NCBI GenBank assembly: GCA_947259315.1
Contig: CAMYLR010000008.1
Coordinates: 32,781 to 96,780, forward strand
Length of the DNA: 64,000 nt
Origin: an uncultured Gemmatimonadales bacterium
GTDB lineage: Bacteria > Gemmatimonadota > Gemmatimonadetes > JACCXV01 > JAHWKZ01
Reading direction: 5' to 3'
Below the pieces are notes generated by a model that saw only the letters and a list, made by a program, of their open reading frames with translations, was not told the DNA's origin and did no database searches. Numbering within the stretch: position 1 is the stretch's first letter; each line of letters starts with the position of its first letter. Position numbers and translations under genes: made by a program. Of the stretch, positions 8,692 to 16,585 are shown piece by piece.

Positions 8692-9156
8692 TCAATGATG
8701 GTAGGGCTCACCGCGCACGATCGTCCAAGCGCGATAGAGCTGCTCAACCAGCACGACCTGTGCCAACTCGTGAGCGAGGGTCTGCGGTCCCAGCGCGATT
8801 CTGCGGTCGGCGGCCGCAGTCACCGCTGGCGACAGCCCATCCGCCCCACCAACCACAAAAACCGCGCGCCCGATCCCATCCGCGCGCCACTCGTCGAGCA
8901 GATTCGCCCAACCCTCCGAGGCCAGCGACTCGGCCTGCGGTGTAAGCGCCACCAACCGGTCGCGCGGTCCGATCGCAGCGGTCTTGAGAAGGCGTTGGCC
9001 TTCCTCGTCCAGCGCCTCCGCACCGGCTTTCTTTGAAGGCTTGACGTGCTTCCACTGGACTCGACAGTAACGCTCGACTCGAGCCAAGTAATCGGCAACC
9101 CCGGATCGCGCCCAATCGCTCCTGAGCTTGTCGACGGCGATGATTTCGATTTCCAC
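8692..9156 (-). CDS. rlmH: 23S rRNA pseudouridine-1915 N3-methyltransferase RlmH
   Basis: This 154-residue SPOUT methyltransferase spans the whole RlmH family length. The C-terminal knot is clear: VFVVGGADGLSP, the ALGPQTLAHELAQVVLVEQLYRAW region and a terminal EPYHH. RlmH uses SAM to methylate the pseudouridine at position 1915 in helix 69 of 23S rRNA on assembled ribosomes. It starts six bases after the nadB stop. Confidence 0.96.
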   Translation of the reverse strand: MEIEIIAVDKLRSDWARSGVADYLARVERYCRVQWKHVKPSKKAGAEALDEEGQRLLKTAAIGPRDRLVALTPQAESLASEGWANLLDEWRADGIGRAVFVVGGADGLSPAVTAAADRRIALGPQTLAHELAQVVLVEQLYRAWTIVRGEPYHH

Positions 9157-9162
9157 GTACTC

Positions 9163-10755
9163 TTAGCCGACCGGGGATTCGACCTCTCGAACCAGTACCG
9201 TATCGCGCTGCTGGGCGGGATCGGTCTCGGGGTAGGTGAGCGTATGATGGAGGCCACGACTCTCATGACGCCGGCGCGCCGATTCCACGATCAGCTGGGC
9301 AACCTGGAACAAGTTCACCGTCTCTCCCATTTCCGGGACCGCAGAAAAGCTCGGTACACGACGTCCTAGTTCCTCCAGCTGACCCGCGGCTCGTGCCAAC
9401 CCGTCGTCATCCCTGACGATACCGGCCCCATCCCACAAGATCTTGCCGATCTCCGTCCGTAACTCAACCGCCGAGTTCTCGACCGGTGGCGTCGGTGCCA
9501 TGATCGGTGGCTCTTCCGCACCCGGGCTACGCTCAGCCAGTAGATCCTGGGTTACCTCGGCCGCCCGCTCACCGAATACGACCGCCTCCAAGAGAGAATT
9601 CGATGCCAGCCGGTTGGCGCCGTGCACCCCTGTGCACGCCACCTCACCCACGGCGAGAAGAGCATGAATTGCGGTACGCCCCCAATGATCGGTCTGAATC
9701 CCCCCACACAAGTAATGCGCGGCTGGAACGACCGGGAGCATATCCTCCGGCGGGTCGAACCCTCGCTCCCGACAGGTAGCGAGGATGTTCGGGAATCGTT
9801 CCTCGAACCGCTCGCGCGAGATCGGGCTGCAATCCAGCCAAACATGGCTCGCCCCGGTGTTGCGCATCTCGGCGTCGATGGCTCGTGCCACCTCGTCTCT
9901 GGGCGCCAACTCGGCCGTGCCGTGATTTTGCATGAACGGCTGCCGGTCGAGATTGCGTAGGATCGCCCCCTCGCCTCGAACCGTCTCGCTGATCAGAAAC
10001 GGCCTTCCCTCAACGGGATACAGCCCTGTCGGGTGAAACTGGATGAACTCCATGTTGGCGATCGCCGCGCCAGCTCGATACGCCATTGCAATGCCGTCGC
10101 CGGTGGCGATCGATGGGTTGGTCGTAAAGCGATACGCCTGACCGCACCCACCGGTGGCCACATAGGTCACACGGGCGTGGACAGCCACTAACTCCCCTCC
10201 GTGGCGATCGACGACCACCGCGCCCGCGCAGCGCGGGCCGCGGTCCGACTCCACCACCCACAGGTCGAGGGCGAAATAGTGCTCGTGAATCCGTACACCT
10301 GCACGGTCTGCGGCATCGAGAAGCCCGGCCTCAATCGCTCGCCCGGTGAGATCATCTGCGCGCACGATTCGTCGCGCTGAGTGGCCACCTTCCCGAGCTA
10401 GCGAAAGCTCTTTTGGATCGTCCGTCGAGTAGCTAAAGCGAACTCCGTAGTCTATGAGCTCGCGTACTCTCGCAGGGCCTTCCTCGACCAGAAGGCGCAC
10501 CGCATCCACGTCGCACAAGCCGTCACCGGCCTGCAACGTATCAGCGATGTGCGCATCAAATGAGTCGGTCGGGTCCATGACCGCAGCGATGCCCCCCTGC
10601 GCGTAGTTCGTGTTCGCCTCGGAGTCTTCCTTCTTCGTGATTACCGTTACAGTCCCGTACGCCGCGGCTTTGATGGCATACGAAAGACCGGCGATGCCGC
10701 TACCGAGAACCAGAACGTCAGTCTCCACAACTCGGTCCGTCGCGCGAGTGCTCAT
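9163..10755 (-). CDS. nadB: L-aspartate oxidase
   Basis: This 530-residue flavoprotein catalyses oxidation of L-aspartate to iminoaspartate, the first step of NAD biosynthesis. The N-terminal FAD site is VLGSGIAGLSYAIKAA (about 16-31), with the conserved NTNYAQGGIAA, the EGGHSARRIVRADDLTG region, QFHPTGLYP, and HYLCGGIQTDHWGRTAI. It belongs to the succinate dehydrogenase/fumarate reductase flavoprotein family, but the length and motifs match NadB and no iron-sulfur partner is nearby. nadA and nadC are not in the window. Its ATG overlaps the lpxK stop as ATGA. Confidence 0.94.
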   Translation of the reverse strand: MSTRATDRVVETDVLVLGSGIAGLSYAIKAAAYGTVTVITKKEDSEANTNYAQGGIAAVMDPTDSFDAHIADTLQAGDGLCDVDAVRLLVEEGPARVRELIDYGVRFSYSTDDPKELSLAREGGHSARRIVRADDLTGRAIEAGLLDAADRAGVRIHEHYFALDLWVVESDRGPRCAGAVVVDRHGGELVAVHARVTYVATGGCGQAYRFTTNPSIATGDGIAMAYRAGAAIANMEFIQFHPTGLYPVEGRPFLISETVRGEGAILRNLDRQPFMQNHGTAELAPRDEVARAIDAEMRNTGASHVWLDCSPISRERFEERFPNILATCRERGFDPPEDMLPVVPAAHYLCGGIQTDHWGRTAIHALLAVGEVACTGVHGANRLASNSLLEAVVFGERAAEVTQDLLAERSPGAEEPPIMAPTPPVENSAVELRTEIGKILWDGAGIVRDDDGLARAAGQLEELGRRVPSFSAVPEMGETVNLFQVAQLIVESARRRHESRGLHHTLTYPETDPAQQRDTVLVREVESPVG

Positions 10756-11900
10756 CGGGGGCTCGAAACCAACACGTCTGAAACGAGCTCGGTCAACAAT
10801 CCGGCCTCTGAGGGTTGCAAGCGTCGCCGAAGAACGCCGACCGGCCGATCATTGAACCACTCGGCCTGACACTTGATAGCATCTTTCTCTGTGGCCACGA
10901 ATGGCACGTTGGGGTGCTTAGCCACGAGTGCGGTTATTTCGCGCTGAGAGAAGCGGTAGTGATCAGGGAAAGCGATCACCTTTGTCGGGGACCAACCGGC
11001 TTCCTCGGCAAATCGAACGACCGAGGCCGGATCCGCCACGCCCGCGATGACGGTGACCCTGCGATCGTCGACCTCAAACCGTACCGGGCTCCCGGTCAAC
11101 CATCCGGCCAAATCAACGGTCCCTGCATCTCGCCACTGGGCCACCGTTCCGGGTATGTGCTCCCACCACGACGCGAGCGCTCGGCCGATCGACCCCGCCG
11201 GCCAAGTGCGTGATCGAGGATCGACACCGCTGACCACCCAGGCCCCGCTGGGCGGCTGCCATGATGATCGTTGGCGGAGCGGCCCCGAGGGCAAACACTT
11301 GGCCGGTGCCATCAAATCTCGGGTAGTAAATGCGATCAGGTCCAGCTGGCGGGCGACCTTCCGATGTTGCAGCCCGTCATCGAGCAGAAACAGGTCAACG
11401 TCGGTCACAGCTAAAACCGCTCGAGCGGCAGCCGAGCGATCCGCGCCCACGCCAACCCACGCGCCGGCTCTCGCCAGCAACGCCGGTTCATCTCCGACCG
11501 CAGCGACGTCCACCGATGCCGCCGCGGGCGCTATCACCGTTGTGTCGTTGGCGCTGCGTCCGTATCCGCGTGAAAGCACCGCCACCCGCGTTCCGCTCGG
11601 TACCCCTTCGGTGATCAACCAATGGACCAGCGATGTCTTTCCGCCACCGCCAATAGTGACATTCCCGATGCTTATCGTAGGGGCACCCAGATGGATCGCG
11701 CTCGCGTCACGTCTCAGGCGACGATCGGCGACGATAGCCCAACCGGAAGCGATCGGAGCCGCCAGCCCGCGAAACGCAGCACTCAACGCGCCACCGTTGC
11801 CGTAGACGGTCCGACGTGCCCAACCATACGCGGCCGCGCGCTCGACGACCGTTGACCCGCCGCTTGCGTGGGGGTCCGATCGCTCTGCTCTAGCGATCAT
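10752..11900 (-). CDS. lpxK: Tetraacyldisaccharide 4'-kinase (lipid A kinase)
   Basis: This 382-residue kinase phosphorylates the 4' position of the lipid A disaccharide at the inner membrane. The LpxK P-loop variant SIGNVTIGGGGKTSLVHWL is near residues 79-97, followed by VLSRGYGR and the LLDDGLQHRKVARQLDL segment that is highly conserved in LpxK. The first ~35 residues form a variable lead-in with little hydrophobic character. The ATG overlaps the acyltransferase stop by four bases (ATGA), and the stop overlaps the nadB start. lpxB and kdtA are absent from the window. Confidence 0.95.
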   Translation of the reverse strand: MIARAERSDPHASGGSTVVERAAAYGWARRTVYGNGGALSAAFRGLAAPIASGWAIVADRRLRRDASAIHLGAPTISIGNVTIGGGGKTSLVHWLITEGVPSGTRVAVLSRGYGRSANDTTVIAPAAASVDVAAVGDEPALLARAGAWVGVGADRSAAARAVLAVTDVDLFLLDDGLQHRKVARQLDLIAFTTRDLMAPAKCLPSGPLRQRSSWQPPSGAWVVSGVDPRSRTWPAGSIGRALASWWEHIPGTVAQWRDAGTVDLAGWLTGSPVRFEVDDRRVTVIAGVADPASVVRFAEEAGWSPTKVIAFPDHYRFSQREITALVAKHPNVPFVATEKDAIKCQAEWFNDRPVGVLRRRLQPSEAGLLTELVSDVLVSSPR

Positions 11901-12598
11901 CCCGAAAGGGTCGCTCGACGCCGCCGCTCCACTCGGCGCGGCTGCTCGGTGAGCTCGCTCTCAAGCTGCCTATGGAGGATGCACAACCGTTTCCCCAGCT
12001 CCTGACTCGCGCTCGCGATCAGTCGCTCGTCGGCAGCCTTCGCAATCCACACCGCAGATCCGTAGCGGATCTTCACCCGAGCCCCGGGCCACGGTATCTC
12101 AAACCGATCCCACGACTCCACTCGCTTACAGGGCCGAGCGGCGGCGGCAACTGGCACCAGCGCGTGGCCGGTTCTGCGCGCGAGCGCAACGGCACCGGGC
12201 AACACGCTATGAATGTCCGTATGAGCGTCGGGGGTAATCGCCAAGTCCCCTCCGGCAGCTGCGTGACGCATCATAGCGCGAAACCCAGCCACCGGTGTCC
12301 GGCGCCGGGAGCCGCGAATCGGGACATATCCGAGCGGGTCAACGATTTTGGCTGCCATTACGCCATCTGGGTGACTGGATACCAGCACGCCGACCTCTTT
12401 GCCGGCGTGGAGAGCTGCCAGCTCCAGCATCCGCCCATGCCAGAAGCAAAAGATGACGCCGCAGTGCTCGTCTCGCACCGCTTGGAGGTGTTCGAGACCC
12501 GTCACGTCTGCGCGCCATGTGCTGGACAGCGCCTTCACGAACCGAGCTACGAGCCAACCACTATTACTGGCGAGAAACCGAAGACGAGGACGGCTCAC
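11897..12598 (-). CDS. Lysophospholipid acyltransferase family protein (DUF374 group)
   Basis: From a GTG at 12598 the protein is 233 residues. GGGAGG lies five bases upstream and the GTG overlaps the stop of the 44-residue peptide as GTGA, so an ATG at 12658 in the same frame is less likely. Motifs are GVIFCFWHGRMLELA near the N terminus (the acyltransferase histidine block), YVPIRGSRRRTPVAGFRAMM, and AITPDAHTDIHSVLPGAVALAR, which replaces the usual TPDGPRGP. DUF374 proteins sit next to lipid A genes in several diderm phyla and probably add an acyl chain to a lipid A precursor. The exact substrate is inferred from neighbours. The C terminus is arginine-rich. Confidence 0.82.
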   Translation of the reverse strand: MSRPRLRFLASNSGWLVARFVKALSSTWRADVTGLEHLQAVRDEHCGVIFCFWHGRMLELAALHAGKEVGVLVSSHPDGVMAAKIVDPLGYVPIRGSRRRTPVAGFRAMMRHAAAGGDLAITPDAHTDIHSVLPGAVALARRTGHALVPVAAAARPCKRVESWDRFEIPWPGARVKIRYGSAVWIAKAADERLIASASQELGKRLCILHRQLESELTEQPRRVERRRRATLSG

Positions 12599-12729
12599 TG
12601 GATCCTCCCGAGCATCCAAGTGGCGAGGATTACCGCGGCAAGTACGACCACCATCCACCGCGTTCTCACTCGCCTAGGTCTGTGTGGCGAGACGGCCTGG
12701 CGCTCCTTCCAGGCCTTGATGAGGACCAT
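12595..12729 (-). CDS. 44-residue single-pass membrane peptide between lpxA and the acyltransferase
   Basis: A short frame starts at ATG 12729, one base after the lpxA stop, and ends by a GTGA overlap with the acyltransferase start. A GGGGAG motif inside the lpxA end serves as ribosome-binding site. Residues 1-24 are strongly basic (KAWKER, HRPRRVRTR), followed by a 16-18-residue hydrophobic segment from W25 to about L40 and a short tail GRIQ. That predicts one membrane helix with a basic cytoplasmic N terminus. It fills the space between two lipid A genes exactly and has start and stop overlaps on both sides, which argues for a real gene. No family is recognised. Confidence 0.6.
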   Translation of the reverse strand: MVLIKAWKERQAVSPHRPRRVRTRWMVVVLAAVILATWMLGRIQ

Positions 12730-12730
12730 C

Positions 12731-13516
12731 CTAGACTGTTACTCCCCGCTCGCTCTCACTTATAAACGTGATAAAGCGGACAATCTCCGGGTACGGATGA
12801 AGCTCGTCCTTGGCTCGAGCAAGCGCCTGCGTGATGTTGAGCTTGGAGTTGAAGAAAAGCCGGTAGGCTCGCTTGAGCTCACTCTTGACGTTCTCTGGGA
12901 AACCCCTTCGGTCCAGGCCGACTGAGTTGAGCCCAAACAGTGCCGCTGGATCACCTGCCGCCTTGACGTATGGTGGAACATCCTTCTGGATGCGAGAGCA
13001 GCCGCCGATAAAAGCATGCGCGCCGATACGGACGAATTGATGCACCGGTGTCATCCCACCGATGATGGCGTTTTCGTCGACGCTGACGTGTCCCGCCAGG
13101 TTCACCGCATTTGACAGGATGACGCCGTCGCCGACCAGGCAATCGTGCGCTACATGGACGTACGCCATGAGCAAACACGCGTCACCGATGCTCGTGTACC
13201 CCTGGGCAAGTGTACCGCGGTTCACCGTCGCGTACTCGCGAATCACTGTGCCGTCGCCGATCACGCACGTGGTCGGCTCGCCCTGGTACTTCAGATCTTG
13301 AGGATCGCTCCCCACGACGGCCCCGTAGTGGATCTTGCACCGTTCCCCGATCGTAGTGTCACGCTCGATGACCGCGTGTGCCGCTATGCGTGTGCCAGCG
13401 CCGATCGTCACGCCAGGACCGATGATCGCATACGGGCCGACGGAAACATCGGCACCGATCTGTGCCCCTTCGTCGACGATCGCAGTCGTGTGGATGCTCT
13501 CCGTGATCGACTTCAT
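12731..13516 (-). CDS. lpxA: UDP-N-acetylglucosamine acyltransferase
   Basis: From ATG 13516, overlapping the lpxC-fabZ stop as ATGA, it is 261 residues, normal for LpxA. A longer frame to 13594 lies inside fabZ and is not credible. The N-terminal two-thirds is a left-handed beta helix of hexapeptide repeats (IHTTAIVDEGAQIGADVSVGP onward). The catalytic histidine lies in HVAHDCLVGDGVILSN, and GGMTPVHQFVRIGAHAFIGG is the conserved cofactor region. It transfers a 3-hydroxyacyl chain from ACP to UDP-GlcNAc, the first committed partner step before LpxC. The C-terminal helical domain is complete. Confidence 0.96.
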   Translation of the reverse strand: MKSITESIHTTAIVDEGAQIGADVSVGPYAIIGPGVTIGAGTRIAAHAVIERDTTIGERCKIHYGAVVGSDPQDLKYQGEPTTCVIGDGTVIREYATVNRGTLAQGYTSIGDACLLMAYVHVAHDCLVGDGVILSNAVNLAGHVSVDENAIIGGMTPVHQFVRIGAHAFIGGCSRIQKDVPPYVKAAGDPAALFGLNSVGLDRRGFPENVKSELKRAYRLFFNSKLNITQALARAKDELHPYPEIVRFITFISESERGVTV

Positions 13517-14865
13517 TTTTCGACCAATGTTGCCATCAGATCCGCTTCGGCTACAACGGTACCGTCGACGCGAGCCAAACCACGCATCTTGCAATGCGCG
13601 CCTCGCCGTCGCACCATCTCGAGTTCGCAGACCAGCTGATCCCCAGGTCGAACCGGATGTCTGAACCTGACGTTGTCTAAGCCGGTGAAGTAGACGACCT
13701 TTTCCTCGCCTGCATCTACCGAACTCATCAAAAGCAAACCGCCAACTTGGCCCATGGCCTCGACGATCAGCACCCCCGGCATCACCGGATGACCCGGGAA
13801 ATGACCCTGGAAGAACGGCTCGCTTATCGTCACGTTCTTGATGCCGACGACGCGTTCTCCGTCTTCCATCTCGATGACTCGATCAACGAGCAGGAACGGA
13901 TAGCGATGTGGGATCGTGTCCAGGATCTGTGACACGTCGAGCACGGTCTTCGAAGGCTGATGCTCCGAGACCGCTACTTCTGACTGCCTACCGACATGCG
14001 GGCTCGCGTTGTTGCCGTTCTCGCCGGCCATTCGTCGCTTTAGGATCTGCACCAGCGCCAGGTGGGTCCGGTGGCCGGACCTATGAGCGATAATGTGAGC
14101 CTGAATGTCGACGTTTAGAACTTTCAAATCGCCGAGCAAATCCAGGATCTTGTGACGGACCAGCTCGGTTGGGAATCGGAGTCGTTCTTCACTCAGGATC
14201 TCGTCGTCACCGATCACGATCGCATTGCGGAGATTGCCACCGCGAATTAGACCAGCTTCTCTCAGCTGTTCGATCTCGCCCAGGAACCCGAATGTCCGAG
14301 CGGGCGCGATTTCTTTTTCAAACGTGTCCGGCGTGATCTCAAACGACTCGAACTGATGTTGGACTAGCGGGTGATCAAAATCGATCGAGAATGAGACTTG
14401 TAACCGATCCGAGGGCAGCAGGGTAATCTCGACACCACCGTCCTCATAGAAGATCGGTTCCTCGACACGATAACGCTTGCGCTCCGCGTCGAGCTCCGTG
14501 AGTCCCGCCTCTTGCAACGCCTTCCAAAACGGCAAGCTGGATCCGTCTCCTACAGGTGGCTCACTGGAATCGAGTTCAATCCGCAGATTGTCTATGCCTC
14601 GCACCGCAAGCGCAGCAAGGACGTGCTCGATCGTGTGGACTTTGCTACCGTCGATCCCAATCGACGTCCCTCGTTCCACGCCAATTACGTGGTCGGGCTC
14701 CACGACGATCTCCGGATGCCCTTCCAGATCGATGCGAACAAACCGGATACCAGTGTTCGCCTCCGCGGGAAGAAACGTCATGTGACACTGATTCCCGGTG
14801 TGGAGTCCAACTCCGCTATAGGTCACAGGACGCGCAATGGTGAGTTGCCGCTCGTTACTCGTCAT
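13513..14865 (-). CDS. lpxC-fabZ: Bifunctional LpxC deacetylase / FabZ 3-hydroxyacyl-ACP dehydratase
   Basis: The 450-residue fusion carries LpxC in residues 1-280: TYSGVGLHTG, zinc histidine in HTIEHVLAAL, and the HKILDLLGDL zinc/catalytic block. FabZ fills about 305-450: ILDTIPHRYPFLLVDRV, then the catalytic EPFFQGHFPGHPVMPG and EAMGQVGG. LpxC removes the acetyl group from UDP-3-O-acyl-GlcNAc; FabZ dehydrates 3-hydroxyacyl-ACP. The fusion puts competing uses of 3-hydroxyacyl-ACP on one polypeptide. Such fusions are known in Bacteroidota and relatives. It lies between lpxD and lpxA with no strong ribosome-binding site visible. Confidence 0.96.
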   Translation of the reverse strand: MTSNERQLTIARPVTYSGVGLHTGNQCHMTFLPAEANTGIRFVRIDLEGHPEIVVEPDHVIGVERGTSIGIDGSKVHTIEHVLAALAVRGIDNLRIELDSSEPPVGDGSSLPFWKALQEAGLTELDAERKRYRVEEPIFYEDGGVEITLLPSDRLQVSFSIDFDHPLVQHQFESFEITPDTFEKEIAPARTFGFLGEIEQLREAGLIRGGNLRNAIVIGDDEILSEERLRFPTELVRHKILDLLGDLKVLNVDIQAHIIAHRSGHRTHLALVQILKRRMAGENGNNASPHVGRQSEVAVSEHQPSKTVLDVSQILDTIPHRYPFLLVDRVIEMEDGERVVGIKNVTISEPFFQGHFPGHPVMPGVLIVEAMGQVGGLLLMSSVDAGEEKVVYFTGLDNVRFRHPVRPGDQLVCELEMVRRRGAHCKMRGLARVDGTVVAEADLMATLVEK

Positions 14866-14893
14866 ATCGTTTTCGTGAGTTACCGGAGGTCCT

Positions 14894-15916
14894 CTAAGAT
14901 TTGGATCTCACCCTGCGCTCCAACGCCTTGACACGCTGGAACAGCTCGGGGAGTCGGGAGAAAAGCGCGTGTGCGCGCATTTGTTCTCGATGAGATCGCG
15001 CCGGATAGCCTGAGTACTCGGCGTCTGCTGGGATGTCGCCAATCACCCCTCCCTGAGCGCCAACCCTGGCGCGGGCACCGATCTTCACGTGGCCTACGAT
15101 CCCTACCTGACCCGCTAACATAGCGCTCTCGCCCACCTCTGTGCTGCCTGCGATACCGACTTGAGCAACTATGACAGCGTTTTTACCTATTTGAACATTA
15201 TGAGCAATGTGGACCAGGTTGTCAATCTTGACCCCAGACTCGATGATCGTCTCTCCGGCCGACCCACGATCGATCGTGACGTTGGCACCAATCTCGACGT
15301 CATCGCCGATCGACAAACCTCCCCGCTGGGGAACCTTGTAGTGCTGTCCGAGCTTGTCGGTCGCATAGCCGAAACCGTCGGAGCCTAGCACAGCCCCGCT
15401 CTGAACGATGCAGCTTTTTCCGAGGTGGGTACCCCGATGCACCGTCACACGCGAGAAGAGTTGACTATTGTCGCCGATCTCGGTGCCCTCTTCGATGACG
15501 CAGAGCGGACCGATCACAACGCCTGATCCCACTACCACGCCTGGGCCGATGATGCAGCCAGCGCCAATCGAGACGTCGTCCGGCAGTGTCGTCGCTGAAT
15601 CCACGATCGCCGATTCATGAACACCAAACTCGACCGCAGGCGGGGGTAGCAACAGATCCACGGCGCGTGCGAATGACAGATAGGGGTTTTCGCTTCGCAG
15701 CACATTCTGGCCATTGGCCTGATAATCCTCGTCAACGACCAGCGCTCCGGCGGACGATGCCAGAGCTGCTTCCAAGTACTTGGGGTTTGCGAGGAAGGAG
15801 AGGTCTTCCGGGCCGGCCCCATCTAGCGGGGCGACACCGCTGACCTCGACCAGAGGGTCACCATCCAGTCGGGCGTCGATCGCCCTCGCCAGCTCACCTA
15901 GCGAGTACGATGGCAT
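14894..15916 (-). CDS. lpxD: UDP-3-O-(3-hydroxyacyl)glucosamine N-acyltransferase
   Basis: This 340-residue enzyme adds the second hydroxyacyl chain to the lipid A precursor. It has the N-terminal uridine-binding domain (SYSLGELARAIDARLDGDP, then LSFLANPKY) and a long hexapeptide-repeat helix from about residue 100. The catalytic region is KIDNLVHIAHNVQIGKNAVI. A strong GGAGGT ribosome-binding site precedes the ATG. It lies in the order skp-lpxD-lpxC/fabZ-lpxA, a conserved diderm arrangement. Confidence 0.96.
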   Translation of the reverse strand: MPSYSLGELARAIDARLDGDPLVEVSGVAPLDGAGPEDLSFLANPKYLEAALASSAGALVVDEDYQANGQNVLRSENPYLSFARAVDLLLPPPAVEFGVHESAIVDSATTLPDDVSIGAGCIIGPGVVVGSGVVIGPLCVIEEGTEIGDNSQLFSRVTVHRGTHLGKSCIVQSGAVLGSDGFGYATDKLGQHYKVPQRGGLSIGDDVEIGANVTIDRGSAGETIIESGVKIDNLVHIAHNVQIGKNAVIVAQVGIAGSTEVGESAMLAGQVGIVGHVKIGARARVGAQGGVIGDIPADAEYSGYPARSHREQMRAHALFSRLPELFQRVKALERRVRSKS

Positions 15917-15946
15917 GCGACCTCCAGGTCAACCGGTGGAGTTTCG

Positions 15947-16495
15947 TTAGTTCGAAGACGGTGCAACAGGCTCCGAAGCCCGGAGCTTCTGAATGACCTC
16001 CTCGGTGATGTTGAGCGCTGGGTCTCCGGCGACTAGGGCGCCGTCGTTCAGATCGAATATCAACGAGTATTGCCCCTCTCGCCTGGTCTGATCGATTACT
16101 CGATTCACACGCTCAATAATCGGTTGCATGAGTTCGGCTTGACGTGTTCCAGCCTCCCCTTCAGGCCCGAACTTGCTCTGGAAATACTCCTGCATCTCAC
16201 GCTCGAGTCTGAGCATCTCTTCTTGACGCTCGGTCTTTTTCTCGGGCGACAGAATCACCTCCTGCCGCTTGTATTCCTCGAACAGCTCTTGCAGCTCAGT
16301 CTGTCTCTGAGCCAGCGAATCGCGCCACTCATTAGCGGTTCGATTGAACTCCTCATTGGCCTCCGTGTAGCCGGGCGCTTGCTTGATGACCGCATCCGAG
16401 TCCACGTAGGCGATTTTTAACTCGCCATCCTGCGCCAGCGCGACACCGGGTAGAACAGCCAGCAAGAGAGCCGCGACAACGATCCTTCCGGACAT
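15947..16495 (-). CDS. skp: OmpH/Skp-family periplasmic chaperone
   Basis: From ATG 16495 with AGGAGGGA upstream, the protein is 182 residues; a longer frame to 16525 is less likely. An N-terminal signal peptide (GRIVVAALLLAVLPGVALAQ) is followed by the Skp start KIAYVDSDAVIKQAPGY. The middle is a long charged coiled coil rich in Q, E and R (about 50-135), forming the tentacles that hold unfolded outer-membrane proteins. It sits next to bamA, where it would deliver clients. Confidence 0.9.
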   Translation of the reverse strand: MSGRIVVAALLLAVLPGVALAQDGELKIAYVDSDAVIKQAPGYTEANEEFNRTANEWRDSLAQRQTELQELFEEYKRQEVILSPEKKTERQEEMLRLEREMQEYFQSKFGPEGEAGTRQAELMQPIIERVNRVIDQTRREGQYSLIFDLNDGALVAGDPALNITEEVIQKLRASEPVAPSSN

Positions 16496-16585
16496 GATGG
16501 ATTCCCTCCTCATAGGTATTGTCACCAGCCAGATAATTTAGCTCGTACGCCCCAAATCTGCTGCCTGACACGCGGGACCCAGGAC

